A stretch of DNA of 64,000 nucleotides, taken from Consotaella salsifontis. GTDB taxonomy: Bacteria; Pseudomonadota; Alphaproteobacteria; Rhizobiales; Rhizobiaceae. The notes beneath the pieces are model-generated. The model was not told where the DNA came from. It was given only the letters and a program-made list of their open reading frames with translations, and ran no database searches. The stretch lies in assembly GCF_900167365.1 (NCBI RefSeq), contig NZ_FUXL01000018.1:32451-96450 (forward strand), read 5' to 3'. The translations under genes and the position numbers were made by a program. The number at the start of each line of letters is the position of its first letter. Position 1 is the stretch's first letter. Below are positions 20,204 through 29,672 of this stretch, piece by piece.

Positions 20204-20252
20204 AGGCTGAACGCCTGAGCCGGACTTAAAGGGGATCATCGGGGAGGAAACG

Positions 20253-22031
20253 ATGAACAAAGTTTTCGCGGGGGATCTGCCGAAGGTCGGCATCCGCCCG
20301 ACCATCGACGGACGCCGCCAGGGCGTGCGCGAAAGTCTGGAAGAGCAGACGATGGGCATGGCGCGGGCCGTGGCCGCGCTGATCTCTGAGACGCTGCGTC
20401 ATCCCGATGGCCGGGCGGTGGAATGCGTCATTGCCGACACCACGATCGGCGGCGTGAGCGAGGCGGCGGCCTGCGCCGAGAAATTCCGTCGCGACAATGT
20501 CGGCGTGTCGCTGACCGTCACACCGTGCTGGTGCTACGGTTCCGAGACGATGGACATGGACCCGATGCTGCCGAAGGCGGTGTGGGGGTTCAACGGCACG
20601 GAGCGTCCGGGCGCGGTCTATCTCGCTGCCGTTTTGTCCGCCTATGCGCAGAAGGGGTTGCCCGCTTTCGGCATCTATGGCGGCGAGGTTCAGGACGCGG
20701 GGGATCGTTCGATCCCCGACGATGTCGCGGAAAAGATCCTGCGTTTTGCGCGGGCGGGGCTGGCCGTCGCCACCATGCGCGGCAAGGCGTATCTCGCCAT
20801 CGGCGGCACGTCGATGGGCATCGCCGGCTCGATGGTCGACCCGGACTTCCTCCAAAAATATCTCGGCATGCGCTCCGAGAGCGTCGACATGAGCGAACTT
20901 CAGCGCCGCCTCCAGCTTTTGCTGTTCGATCCGGACGAATACGAGAAGGCGCTCGCCTGGACCAAGGCGAACTGCAAGGAGGGGCGGGACGTCAACGCGC
21001 CGGAGAAGCGCTCCAGCCCCGAACGGAAGGCGGAGGAGTGGGAGACCAGCGTGAAGATGACGCTGATCGCCAGGGACCTTATGGTCGGCAATCCGCGCCT
21101 CGCCGAGCTCGGATGGGCGGAGGAGGCGGAGGGCCATCACGCTATCGCTAGCGGCTTCCAGGGGCAGCGCCAGTGGACGGACTTCATGCCCAATGGCGAC
21201 TTCATGGAGACGATCCTCAACACCTCGTTCGACTGGAACGGGCCGCGCCAGCCGCTGATCATGGCCACGGAGAACGACTGTCTCAACGGGTTGGGAATGC
21301 TCTTCGGCAACCTCCTCACCGGCACGGCGCAGATCTTTTCCGATGTCCGCACCTATTGGAGCGCGGAGTCGATCGAGCGTGTCAGCGGGTGGAAGCCCGA
21401 GGGCGCGGCGGCCGGCGGCATCATCCATCTGATCAACTCCGGTGCCACCTGTCTCGATGGTTCCGGCGAAATGATGGTGGACGGCAAGCCGGCAATGAAG
21501 CCGTTCTGGGACGTCACGGAAGAGGATCAGAGGCGCTGTCTGGAGGCGACGCGGTTCTGCGCCGCCAATCTCGGCTACTTCCGTGGCGGCGGCTTCTCCA
21601 CCGACTTCACAACGCGCGGCGGCATGCCGGTGACGATGATCCGTCTCAACCTCGTCGACCGCCTGGGGCCGGTACTCCAGATCGCCGAGGGCGAGACGGT
21701 GGCGCTGCCGGAAGAGGTGCATGACACGCTGGACCTGCGCACCGATCCAAGCTGGCCGACCACCTGGTTCGCGCCGCGCCTGACCGGGGAGGGGCCGTTC
21801 CGCTCGGTCTATTCGGTGATGGATGCGTGGGGCGCCAATCACGGCGCCATCTCCTACGGCCACAACGGCGCCGAGATCATCACTCTGGCCGCCATGCTGC
21901 GCATCCCCGTCGCGATGCACAACGTCGCGCCGGAACGCATCTTCCGTCCGCGCGCGTGGGGCCTTTTCGGCTCCGAGCCGGAGGGCGCTGATTTCCGCGC
22001 CTGCGCCGCCTTCGGGCCGCTTTATCGTTGA
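20253..22031 (+). CDS. fucI: L-fucose isomerase
   Basis: A 592-residue enzyme, essentially the length of E. coli FucI, converting L-fucose to L-fuculose and often D-arabinose to D-ribulose. N-terminal [20 protein letters not shown] is the family signature. The metal and catalytic residues are present: Glu in [10 protein letters not shown], Asp in FSDVRTYW, and His in SYGHNGAEI. It lies 49 bp after the aldolase with a GGGGAGGAAAC ribosome site and precedes a rhamnulokinase-family kinase. Confidence 0.95.
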   Translation: MNKVFAGDLPKVGIRPTIDGRRQGVRESLEEQTMGMARAVAALISETLRHPDGRAVECVIADTTIGGVSEAAACAEKFRRDNVGVSLTVTPCWCYGSETMDMDPMLPKAVWGFNGTERPGAVYLAAVLSAYAQKGLPAFGIYGGEVQDAGDRSIPDDVAEKILRFARAGLAVATMRGKAYLAIGGTSMGIAGSMVDPDFLQKYLGMRSESVDMSELQRRLQLLLFDPDEYEKALAWTKANCKEGRDVNAPEKRSSPERKAEEWETSVKMTLIARDLMVGNPRLAELGWAEEAEGHHAIASGFQGQRQWTDFMPNGDFMETILNTSFDWNGPRQPLIMATENDCLNGLGMLFGNLLTGTAQIFSDVRTYWSAESIERVSGWKPEGAAAGGIIHLINSGATCLDGSGEMMVDGKPAMKPFWDVTEEDQRRCLEATRFCAANLGYFRGGGFSTDFTTRGGMPVTMIRLNLVDRLGPVLQIAEGETVALPEEVHDTLDLRTDPSWPTTWFAPRLTGEGPFRSVYSVMDAWGANHGAISYGHNGAEIITLAAMLRIPVAMHNVAPERIFRPRAWGLFGSEPEGADFRACAAFGPLYR

Positions 22032-22045
22032 GCCATGGGACCATT

Positions 22046-22072
22046 CGCCGCCCGCAGGGAGAACGGGCGGCG
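22046..22072 (+). other. Intercistronic hairpin between fucI and the kinase gene
   Basis: CGCCGCCCG (22046-22054) and CGGGCGGCG (22064-22072) are exact complements around 9 bases, 14 bases after the fucI stop. Without a U-tract it looks like an mRNA-stabilising or attenuating structure inside the operon. Confidence 0.5.
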
Positions 22073-22105
22073 ACCTTCTGACACCGCCTGGGGAGGGGCA
22101 GAGCA

Positions 22106-23572
22106 ATGACGACGACGCGCTGCGTGGCGATGGATCTGGGCTCGAGCAGCGGCCGGGCGATCGTGGCGAACTATGACGGCGATCGGCTGACCCTGACGGA
22201 GGTTCACCGCTTCGACAACCGGCCATATCCCGACGCCGAAACCGGCTATCAAATATGGAACCTCGACGCGGTCGAAGCGGGCATGCGCGAGGGCCTCGAA
22301 AAGGCTCGCGCCTCGGGTCCGGTCGACAGCGTCGGCGTCTGCACCTGGGGCGTGGACTTCGCGCTTCTAGATGCCGAGCTGCGTCGCATCGGCCCGGCGG
22401 TGAGCTACCGCGATCACCGCACCGACACCATCATGGACCGCGTGTTCGAAAAGATGCCGGCCGACGAGATCTACCGGCGCACCGGCATTCACTTCCAGAC
22501 CTACAACACGCTTTATCAGCTCGCCGCCACGCAGCGCGACCATCCCGAATGGCTCGAGGCCGCGCGTCATCTTCTCCTGATGCCGGACTATTTTCACTAC
22601 CGGCTCAGCGGCGAGTTGAGCAACGAATACACGATCGCGACCACCACGCAGCTGCTCGACCTCGAAAGCCGCGATTGGGACCCGGCTCTCCTTGCTCTTT
22701 GTGGCGTGCGGCCGGGCCTCATGAAGACGCCGGTGCCGGCTGGCACGCGCATCGGATGGCATCGGCCGGACGACGGCGGTGATCCTATCCCCGTGATCGC
22801 GCCCGGCGGGCACGACACGGCATCCGCCGTGGCCGCGGCGCCGCTCGGCGGGGCGGATGAAGCCTTCATCTCTTCCGGCACGTGGTCGCTGATGGGAGTG
22901 GAAAGCGCGAGGCCCTTCGCCGACGAGACGGCGCGTCGGCTCAATTTCGGCAACGAGGGCGGTGTAGCCGGGCGATACCGCGTTCTCAAGAATCTGATGG
23001 GGCTTTGGATCATCCAGCGCCTGCGGGAGGAATTGGGCGTTGCCTCCTTCGGCAATCTCGTCGCCGCGGCCGCGGCGGCGGAAGGCTGGCGCACCCTCAT
23101 CAATCCCGACGATCGCCGTTTTCTCAATCCGCCATCGATGATGGAAGCGATCACCGGTTTCTGCGCGGAACACGGGGAGCCGGTGCCGGAGGGCGTCGGT
23201 GATTTCGCGCGCTGCGTCTTCGACAGTCTCGCGCTCGACTATCGGCGGGTCAAGAACGAGCTGGAGGAGCTGAGGGGGCGGCCGATCAAGGCCATCCGCA
23301 TCATCGGCGGCGGCAGCAAGAACATGCTGCTCAACCAGCTCGCGGCGGACGCGTGTCAGGTGGCGGTCAGCGCCGGTCCTGTGGAGACGTCCTCGTTGGG
23401 CAACGCCTGCGTGCAGATGATGGCGCTCGGCCGCTTCGCCTCGCTCGAGGAGATACGAGCCGTAGTCCGGTGTTCGTTCGAAGTGACGGATTACGCGCCT
23501 CGGCAAACGGTGCCGGCAGACGTCTGGCAGCGCTTCGTCGCGCTCTCGCGGCACAAACGCGCGGTTGTGTAG
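22106..23572 (+). CDS. FGGY-family carbohydrate kinase, rhamnulokinase type
   Basis: A 488-residue sugar kinase of the actin-like FGGY superfamily. The phosphate-loop strand MDLGSSSGRAIVANYDGDRL and the segment GVCTWGVDFALLD are those of RhaB rather than FucK or AraB. The catalytic Asp lies in the latter (WGVD), and ISSGTWSLMG and IGGGSKNMLLNQL give the ADP-binding half. In this operon it should phosphorylate L-fuculose (or L-rhamnulose) at C1 to feed the FucA-type aldolase. Rhamnulokinases are known to accept L-fuculose, so the pairing is chemically reasonable. No rhamnose isomerase is seen. Confidence 0.88.
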   Translation: MTTTRCVAMDLGSSSGRAIVANYDGDRLTLTEVHRFDNRPYPDAETGYQIWNLDAVEAGMREGLEKARASGPVDSVGVCTWGVDFALLDAELRRIGPAVSYRDHRTDTIMDRVFEKMPADEIYRRTGIHFQTYNTLYQLAATQRDHPEWLEAARHLLLMPDYFHYRLSGELSNEYTIATTTQLLDLESRDWDPALLALCGVRPGLMKTPVPAGTRIGWHRPDDGGDPIPVIAPGGHDTASAVAAAPLGGADEAFISSGTWSLMGVESARPFADETARRLNFGNEGGVAGRYRVLKNLMGLWIIQRLREELGVASFGNLVAAAAAAEGWRTLINPDDRRFLNPPSMMEAITGFCAEHGEPVPEGVGDFARCVFDSLALDYRRVKNELEELRGRPIKAIRIIGGGSKNMLLNQLAADACQVAVSAGPVETSSLGNACVQMMALGRFASLEEIRAVVRCSFEVTDYAPRQTVPADVWQRFVALSRHKRAVV

Positions 23573-23652
23573 AACCTGCCAAGCAAGTCTCGGGAGCGCT
23601 CTAAAGGCAATGTCACGCCTGAAGAATAGCAGTATCGTCCAGCTTTGCAGCC

Positions 23653-23661
23653 GGTTTAACC
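23653..23661. promoter_or_regulatory. Small palindrome GGTTTAACC upstream of araB
   Basis: A 9-base palindrome in the 182-bp gap between the rhamnulokinase-type gene and araB, resembling the cores of some LacI/GalR operators. The gap may carry an independent araB promoter. Weak evidence. Confidence 0.2.
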
Positions 23662-23754
23662 CTTCCGGAATGGGCATGATAGGGATACCGTTCATGCAAT
23701 TGGCAAGCTCACAAAAAGCTCGAGTGGCTGAGCGCCAGAGGGAGGTTCATCGCT

Positions 23755-25440
23755 ATGCCGTCAGCAGTCGACAGCTATGTCGTCGGGCTCGATTTCGGCA
23801 CGGACAGCGTCCGGGCCGTGTTGATGCGGGTCGATACGGGCGAAGAGGTTAGGACTTCAGTCGAGGCCTATGAACGATGGGCTCGCGGTGAGTGGTGCGA
23901 GCCGACGCGCCAGCAGTTTCGCCAACACCCGCTTGACCACGCCGAGGCGATGACGCGGGCAGTGCGCGCCTTGTTCAAGGGCGACCGTCGCCTGGCCGAA
24001 AAGGTGGTCGGTATTGGTGTCGACACGACAGGATCGTCACCGTTGCCGGTAGACGCCGCGGGCCAGCCGCTCGCCTTTTCGCCAGAGTTTGCGAACGACC
24101 CGGATGCCCTCTGCATTCTCTGGAAGGACCACACCTCGGTGGCCGAGGCGGAAGAGATCAACGCTCTCTGCCATTCGCCCAACATGCGCGACTACACGCG
24201 CTATGTCGGCGGCATCTATTCGTCCGAATGGTTCTGGGCGAAGATCCTTCATACCTATCGACGCAATCCCAGGGTTCAAGCGGCTGCTGCCTCTTGGGTC
24301 GAGTTCTGCGATTGGATTCCGGCGCTGCTCACCGGCGTTTCGCGGGCTGAGGATATCGTTCGCGGTGTGTGCGCGGCCGGCCACAAGGCCCTCTGGAATC
24401 CGGACTTCGGCGGCTTGCCGCCGAAGGAGTTCTTCGCCGCGCTGGACGAGCGCCTGCTCTCGCTGCCGCATCCGCTTTTCGGCGATCCGGTGACGACCGA
24501 CCATCCGGCCGGCCATCTCTCGGCGGAGTGGGCGGAGCGGCTCGGGCTGTCGGAGCGCGTGGCTGTGGCTGTTGGTGCGTTCGACTGCCACATGGGCGCG
24601 GTGGGAGGCGGCATCACGCCCTATACGTTCGCCCGCGTTGTCGGCACCTCGACCTGCGACATTCTCATGGCGCCGCCGGCCGAGGTCGGCGACACGGTCG
24701 TGCAGGGCATCTGCGGTCAGGTGCCGGGCAGCGTGCTGCCGGGCTATGTAGGCTTCGAGGCCGGCCAGTCGTCCTTCGGTGACGTCTTTGCCTGGTTTGC
24801 CCACCTTCTATCCTATGGCGCGACCTCCGACGTTGACCGCGGCGAAATCCTCAAGCGCCTCGAAGCCGAAGCCTCTGCGCTTCAGCCGGGCGCCTATGGC
24901 GAGCGGGCTCTCGATTGGCTCAACGGCCGGCGCACGCCGGACGCCGACCAGCGCCTCAGGGCGATGATCGCCGGGCTTCATCTCGGCTCGACCGCGCCTT
25001 CGATCTATCGGGCGCTGGTGGAGGCGACGGCCTTCGGCGGCCGTGCCATCGTCGATCGGTTCGAGGCCGAGGGTATCCCCGTCAAACGCGTGATGGCGCT
25101 GGGCGGCATTCCGCAGAAGTCGCCGCTGGTGATGCAGATCTCCGCCGACGTGCTCAACCGGCCGATCGCGGTGGTCGAGTCCAGCGAGTGCTGCGCGAGG
25201 GGCGCCGGCATCTTCGCGGCGGCGGCGGCGGGCGAATACCGCACCGTGCACGAGGCGCAGGCGGCGATGCAGAGCAAGATCCTCAAGGAATACCAGCCGA
25301 ATCCGGAGGCCGCGGCCGCCTACGAGGCGATCTATCGCGACTATGTCGCCATGGGCGCCTTTGAGAAGGAGCGAGCAAGCGCTCATGCCAAGGCCGTCGG
25401 CGACGTGCCGAAGCGCACGGCGCGGCCGGAGATGGTCTAA
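23755..25440 (+). CDS. araB: Ribulokinase AraB
   Basis: A 561-residue FGGY kinase that phosphorylates L-ribulose to L-ribulose-5-phosphate. The family pattern is clear: GLDFGTDSVRAVLM at the N-terminus, VDTTGSSPLPVDAAG, SVAEAEEIN, FDCHMGAVGGG and MALGGIPQKSPLVMQI. The length is typical of AraB. The ATG at 23755 has GGGAGG a few bases upstream. It starts a tight araB-araD-araA run, with 14 and 27 bp gaps, in the same direction as the fucose-type genes. A 182-bp gap before it leaves room for a separate promoter. Confidence 0.94.
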   Translation: MPSAVDSYVVGLDFGTDSVRAVLMRVDTGEEVRTSVEAYERWARGEWCEPTRQQFRQHPLDHAEAMTRAVRALFKGDRRLAEKVVGIGVDTTGSSPLPVDAAGQPLAFSPEFANDPDALCILWKDHTSVAEAEEINALCHSPNMRDYTRYVGGIYSSEWFWAKILHTYRRNPRVQAAAASWVEFCDWIPALLTGVSRAEDIVRGVCAAGHKALWNPDFGGLPPKEFFAALDERLLSLPHPLFGDPVTTDHPAGHLSAEWAERLGLSERVAVAVGAFDCHMGAVGGGITPYTFARVVGTSTCDILMAPPAEVGDTVVQGICGQVPGSVLPGYVGFEAGQSSFGDVFAWFAHLLSYGATSDVDRGEILKRLEAEASALQPGAYGERALDWLNGRRTPDADQRLRAMIAGLHLGSTAPSIYRALVEATAFGGRAIVDRFEAEGIPVKRVMALGGIPQKSPLVMQISADVLNRPIAVVESSECCARGAGIFAAAAAGEYRTVHEAQAAMQSKILKEYQPNPEAAAAYEAIYRDYVAMGAFEKERASAHAKAVGDVPKRTARPEMV

Positions 25441-25454
25441 AGCGGGAGAGGACG

Positions 25455-26150
25455 ATGCTTCTCGAAGAGCTGCGCGCCGAGGTTTGCGAGGCCAATCTTG
25501 AACTTCAGCGCAAGGGGATCGTGATCCTCACCTGGGGCAATGTCAGCGCCATCGATCGGGCGAGCGGGCTCGTCGTCATTAAGCCCTCGGGCGTCGCCTA
25601 TGACGACCTGACGCCGGACAAGATGGTCGTGGTCGATCTCGACAACAAGGTGGTCGAGGGGACGCTCAATCCCTCAACCGACACGGCGACCCATACGGTG
25701 CTCTACAAGGCGTTCGGGTCGATCGGCGGCGTCGCCCATACCCATTCGATGAACGCGGTAGCCTGGGCGCAGGCGCGCCGGCCGATCCCGTGTTTCGGCA
25801 CCACCCATGCCGACCACTGCTTCGGCGCGGTGCCCTGCACGCCGCCGCTTTCCGAGGATCAGGTGACGAGCGCCTACGAGGCCGAAACCGGCCATCAGAT
25901 CGTCCGCGAGATGGGCAATGGCGACCCGCTCGCCCGCCCGATGATGCTGGTTGCCGGCCACGGCCCCTTCACCTGGGGAAAGAGCGCCAAGGACGCGGTC
26001 GTGAACGCGGTGGTGCTGGAGGAGGTCGCCCGGATGGCGAGCGCCACGCTGGCGCTCGATCCGCGCGCGCCGGCGCTCGAGGACTACGTCCTTTCCTATC
26101 ACTACCAACGCAAGCACGGTCCCGGCGCCTGGTACGGCCAGAAGGCCTGA
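25455..26150 (+). CDS. araD: L-ribulose-5-phosphate 4-epimerase AraD
   Basis: A 231-residue class II aldolase-fold epimerase producing D-xylulose-5-phosphate from L-ribulose-5-phosphate. The zinc site histidines lie in HTHSMNAVAWAQ and GHGPFTWG, and GTTHADHCFGAVPCT is the typical AraD segment. TWGNVSAIDR near residue 30 binds phosphate. The product enters the pentose phosphate pathway, where the transketolase encoded at 50.6 kb acts. The gene begins 14 bp after araB with GGGAGAGGAC upstream. Confidence 0.95.
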   Translation: MLLEELRAEVCEANLELQRKGIVILTWGNVSAIDRASGLVVIKPSGVAYDDLTPDKMVVVDLDNKVVEGTLNPSTDTATHTVLYKAFGSIGGVAHTHSMNAVAWAQARRPIPCFGTTHADHCFGAVPCTPPLSEDQVTSAYEAETGHQIVREMGNGDPLARPMMLVAGHGPFTWGKSAKDAVVNAVVLEEVARMASATLALDPRAPALEDYVLSYHYQRKHGPGAWYGQKA

Positions 26151-26177
26151 GGCAGCCGCAAGAACGAGGGAGAGACA

Positions 26178-27587
26178 ATGAACGCTGCAACGAAGGCCGG
26201 CCGCAAGCCGGTGATCGGGCTCCTGGGCATTATGCAGGAGCTCTACGACGCCATGCTGCCGGGGATCACGGAGCGGCAGGAGGGCTATGGGCGCCAGATC
26301 TGCGACAAGCTGTCGGGCGTTGCCGAGATGCGCTTTCCGTCGGCCGCGCGCAATCGCGACGACATCGAGCGCATCGTCCGCGGCTTCCAGGAAGAGGGCG
26401 TCGACGGCATCCTGATCGTGATGCTGACCTATGGGCCGGGCCTCAGGCTGGTCAACGCGATGCGCGACGTGTCGCTGCCGCTGATGCTGGCCAACGTCCA
26501 GCCTGAGCCGCAGGTAACGACGCGCTGGGACATGGGCGATCTCACCTATAACCAGGGCGTCCATGGCGCACAGGATACGGCCAACACCCTGAACCGACTG
26601 GGCAAGCGCTTCTCCGTCTTCTCGGGCGACTGGCAGGGCGACGAGTTCGTGGAAGCGGTCAAGACGTTCGCCTGTGCGGCGCAGGCCAAGGCGACGCTGC
26701 GCAAGGCGCGCATCGCGGTGTTCGGCCAGATGCCCGGCATGGGCGACATCCTGACGGATTCTCACGCCTTCATGCGCGTGCTCGGCGTGCAGGTCGAGCA
26801 TTGGGGCATGGGCACCATCGTTTCGGCGATGGAAAAGGCGCCGGCGGAAGCGGTCGAGGCCGTCATCGCCGACTGCCGCAAGAACTTCGAGATCGATCCC
26901 ATGATCACCGAACCGCAATTCCAGGAGGCGGCGAAGATCGAGGTCGGGCTGCGCACGGTTCTCGAGGAGGGCGGTTTCGATGGCTTCTCCGTCTACTTCA
27001 ACCAGATCGGCTTCGACGGGCGTTTCAACCAGATCCACATGATGGCCGCCTCGAACCTGATGGCCGAGGGCTATGGCTATGCCGCGGAAGGCGACTCCAC
27101 CTGCGCGGCGCTGATGGTCGCGGCGCGGGCCATCGCTCCGGATCCGCATTTCACCGAAATGTACGCCATGGACTTCGAGCGCGACGCCGTGCTCCAGAGC
27201 CACATGGGCGAGGGCAACTGGAAGGTGGCCCGCAAGGACAAGCCGGTGAAGCTGATCGACCGGCCGCTCGGCATCGGCGGCCTCGGCAACCCGCCGACGG
27301 TCCTCTTCATGGCCGAACCCGGCCCGGCGACGCTCGTCAGCCTCGTCGCCCTGGTGGGCGAGAAGTATCGTCTCGTCGTCTCCCAGGGGACGATCCTCGA
27401 CACGGAAGAGCTGCCGACGGTCGAGATGCCCTACTTCTTCTTCAAGCCCGACACGGGCGTGACCACCTGCCTTGATGGCTGGCTCAAGAACGGCGGCACG
27501 CACCACCAAGTGCTCCATCTCGGCGACGTGCGCGCGCGCTGGAAGGCGTTCTGCGACTTCACCGGTATCGAATACGTCGAGGTCTGA
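26178..27587 (+). CDS. araA: L-arabinose isomerase (AraA family)
   Basis: A 469-residue isomerase converting L-arabinose to L-ribulose. AraA-like features are GDLTYNQGVHGAQDTAN, GYAAEGDSTCAAL with a metal-binding Glu, LQSHMGEGN with a metal-binding His, and THHQVLHLGD with the C-terminal His pair. It is a little shorter than E. coli AraA and its N-terminus is divergent, so it belongs to the second AraA-like branch. It ends the operon and is followed by a strong terminator. Together with AraB and AraD it forms a complete phosphorylating arabinose pathway. Confidence 0.9.
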   Translation: MNAATKAGRKPVIGLLGIMQELYDAMLPGITERQEGYGRQICDKLSGVAEMRFPSAARNRDDIERIVRGFQEEGVDGILIVMLTYGPGLRLVNAMRDVSLPLMLANVQPEPQVTTRWDMGDLTYNQGVHGAQDTANTLNRLGKRFSVFSGDWQGDEFVEAVKTFACAAQAKATLRKARIAVFGQMPGMGDILTDSHAFMRVLGVQVEHWGMGTIVSAMEKAPAEAVEAVIADCRKNFEIDPMITEPQFQEAAKIEVGLRTVLEEGGFDGFSVYFNQIGFDGRFNQIHMMAASNLMAEGYGYAAEGDSTCAALMVAARAIAPDPHFTEMYAMDFERDAVLQSHMGEGNWKVARKDKPVKLIDRPLGIGGLGNPPTVLFMAEPGPATLVSLVALVGEKYRLVVSQGTILDTEELPTVEMPYFFFKPDTGVTTCLDGWLKNGGTHHQVLHLGDVRARWKAFCDFTGIEYVEV

Positions 27588-27661
27588 TCCTCCCGGCGGC
27601 CGGCGATCTTGTCGCCGGCTGTCGTTCCCTTGCCTTCAGCACGCCAGACGGCGGGCCGAGC

Positions 27662-27714
27662 AGCGGCTCACGACCCATCTCCTCCCGCGGTCGTGAGCCG
27701 CTTTCTTTTTTTTC
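27662..27714 (+). terminator. Strong rho-independent terminator of the sugar operon
   Basis: AGCGGCTCACGACC (27662-27675) pairs perfectly with GGTCGTGAGCCGCT (27689-27702), followed by a T-rich tail TTCTTTTTTTT. A smaller hairpin (GCCGGCGA 27599-27606 with TCGCCGGC 27612-27619) lies just before it. It closes the fuc-ara transcript. Confidence 0.93.
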
Positions 27715-27749
27715 AGGGACGGAACGCGGTTTCCGATGGAACCGATCTG

Positions 27750-28397
27750 TCATCGCGACAGGTGAGAGCAGGCGATGATCGCTCTGGAGAGATCCTCCCG
27801 GTAACGCTGCTCCAGGGTGAAGTCCGCTTGCAGCTTGAGCCGCGTGACGAGCGAAGGCACGGTGCCGTAGGGTACGCCTGCATCTCGCAGCTTCAGGAAG
27901 ATCCGATAGCGGTGGCTATGCAGCCTGTCGGCTGCGGCCACCATCCGGGAAGCCTGTGGCGCTTGCGTCAGAAGGAATGCCTTGGGCGGTATGTAGATCG
28001 GGCCGGAAAAGTCCAGGTCCCGCTCTGGCTCCTCGACGAAAATCGAATAAGGCTTCCTGTCTCCGGGATATTTTCCTGAAATATCGAGCAGGCTTCCGTC
28101 TGGGCGGCGCCAGACGCAGTGATGAACCGCCTGGATCAGGATGCTCGGCCAAAGGAGGATTTGCCAGCCAGTGACCGGGCTTCCTCCCTTGCGGGCGACA
28201 ACCGACTGGACATTGCTGTAACACTTACCGAATGGATGGCTCGGCTCAGACTCGATCCGTTTGAAGACGCCGACATCGAAGGTGGCCTCGGCCTCCCTGC
28301 GTCGACGATGGGACAGAGGCAGGGAGACGAAAGGAATCGCAAATTTGTGCGGGCGGTTGCCGCCGCGCGCCTCTGTTTCAGGGGATTTTTTAAGCAC
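27750..28397 (-). CDS. Hypothetical protein of an uncharacterised family
   Basis: A 215-residue soluble protein with no recognised catalytic motif. The central part (CYSNVQSVVARKGGSPVTGWQ, then a stretch with AVHHCVWRRPDGSLLDISG) resembles a widespread family of uncharacterised bacterial proteins in which a conserved Cys, a G-W pair, His and a D-I/V-T/S motif recur. The start at 28397 is a GTG without a clear ribosome site, so the first 40 or so residues are uncertain. It lies alone between the sugar operon terminator and a divergent LysR gene. Confidence 0.6.
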   Translation of the reverse strand: MLKKSPETEARGGNRPHKFAIPFVSLPLSHRRRREAEATFDVGVFKRIESEPSHPFGKCYSNVQSVVARKGGSPVTGWQILLWPSILIQAVHHCVWRRPDGSLLDISGKYPGDRKPYSIFVEEPERDLDFSGPIYIPPKAFLLTQAPQASRMVAAADRLHSHRYRIFLKLRDAGVPYGTVPSLVTRLKLQADFTLEQRYREDLSRAIIACSHLSR

Positions 28398-28524
28398 GTC
28401 ACTACTGCCAGGGGGGATACATCAACTCGCCGCGATGCGCGGACGATGATGATTCCGCACTGCAACATGGCTATAAGTGGCGGTCGATCTTCATGTTTGG
28501 AAATGGCATTTTCTCATCAAGTCC

Positions 28525-29505
28525 ATGAACGCTATTCATTTTAGGTCCCTTGATCTCAACCTTCTCCGCTTGTTCGTCGCGCTCTGGGATGAGCGCCATG
28601 CCACTCGCGCGGCCTCTCGCCTGGGGTTGACGCAGTCAGCCGTCAGCCATGCTCTCGCCCGTCTGCGGGAAGCGTTGGATGATCCGCTGTTTGTTCGGGA
28701 GAAGCGGAGCCTGGTGCCCACGGCACGGGCCCGCGAGATCGCGCCCGCGATCAGGCGGACGCTCGAGACGCTCGAGGTCATTCTCGCGCCATCCGCTTTC
28801 GACGCGGCAACAAGCGACCGCCAGTTCACCGTGGCGGCTGGAAGCTATGCCTGTCAGGTCATCCTGCCCGGCCTTTTCCGTCTGATCAGCGCGGAGGCCC
28901 CGGGCATACGGCTCAGGATTGTTCGCCCTGATGCCGAAACCGCGCGTGATCTCGAGCTCGGCTATATTGACGCGGCGATTTTCCCTGCGCAGGCGCTATC
29001 GGCGCGTTTCGTCAGTCATGAACTCTTCACGGAAAGCGCTGTCTGGGCGGTTCGCGCCGGTCATCCGGCCGCCGAGGGCGGGCTTTCCGCTGCGAAGCTG
29101 TCGACCATTCCGCTGGTGGCCGTGACGGGAGCGAGCCCATGGACGCACGAGCAAACCGATGATCGTTGGCCGGAAGACTTCCCGCGACCACACTGGATCG
29201 AGGATTATTTCGCGGGCGTCTCGGCGGGCAGGCCTGCCGCGATCGTGCCGGGCGATCACGCGGCGATCCTGATCGTGTTGTCTGCCGATTACGCCGCGCT
29301 GTTGCCGCGACGCTTTGCGATGGCGGCTTGGCTGCGGCCCCGACTGGCCCTCTTTGAGCCGGTCGATCCGCCCAAGCCGATCACTGTTTCGGCCATCACA
29401 TCGGCGGCGAATGCGGAGAACCCTGCCGTCCAGTGGCTGTTGCAAAGCATGAAGCGCGCGGCCTCGGATGCCGTCGCGCAGTGCGACGGCATGATAAGGC
29501 CGTAA
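28525..29505 (+). CDS. LysR family transcriptional regulator
   Basis: A 326-residue regulator with the N-terminal winged helix-turn-helix (DLNLLRLFVALWDERHATRA followed by ASRLGLTQSAVSHALARLR), and a C-terminal periplasmic-binding-like effector domain. The ATG at 28525 places the DNA-binding domain at the usual position. It is not divergent from an obvious target: the neighbour behind it is the hypothetical gene, and the RraA-family gene converges on it from the other side. Effector unknown. A start at 28477 would add 16 residues unlike the family. Confidence 0.92.
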   Translation: MNAIHFRSLDLNLLRLFVALWDERHATRAASRLGLTQSAVSHALARLREALDDPLFVREKRSLVPTARAREIAPAIRRTLETLEVILAPSAFDAATSDRQFTVAAGSYACQVILPGLFRLISAEAPGIRLRIVRPDAETARDLELGYIDAAIFPAQALSARFVSHELFTESAVWAVRAGHPAAEGGLSAAKLSTIPLVAVTGASPWTHEQTDDRWPEDFPRPHWIEDYFAGVSAGRPAAIVPGDHAAILIVLSADYAALLPRRFAMAAWLRPRLALFEPVDPPKPITVSAITSAANAENPAVQWLLQSMKRAASDAVAQCDGMIRP

Positions 29506-29672
29506 CGCTGTCTCCGGCATCGGCGCCATTACGGGCGGTGTTATTCTGACAAGCGCTCGCGCGTCGAGCCGCAGGGGCGGGGGCGGATAGAGAGCGCGCG
29601 ACGCCGCGCCCTCTATCCCAGATTTTCTTCCCCGAGTCTCGGCGAACGATCCGCTCCCTCCGTTTGGGCGAA

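Noticed and set aside
20226..22226. Open frame of 666 codons on the minus strand opposite fucI
   Set aside because: It is Arg/Asp/Gly-rich without motifs and lies over the complete, conserved fucI gene.
25674..27518. Open frame of 614 codons on the minus strand over araD and araA
   Set aside because: No recognisable domain and biased composition; two conserved genes occupy the other strand.
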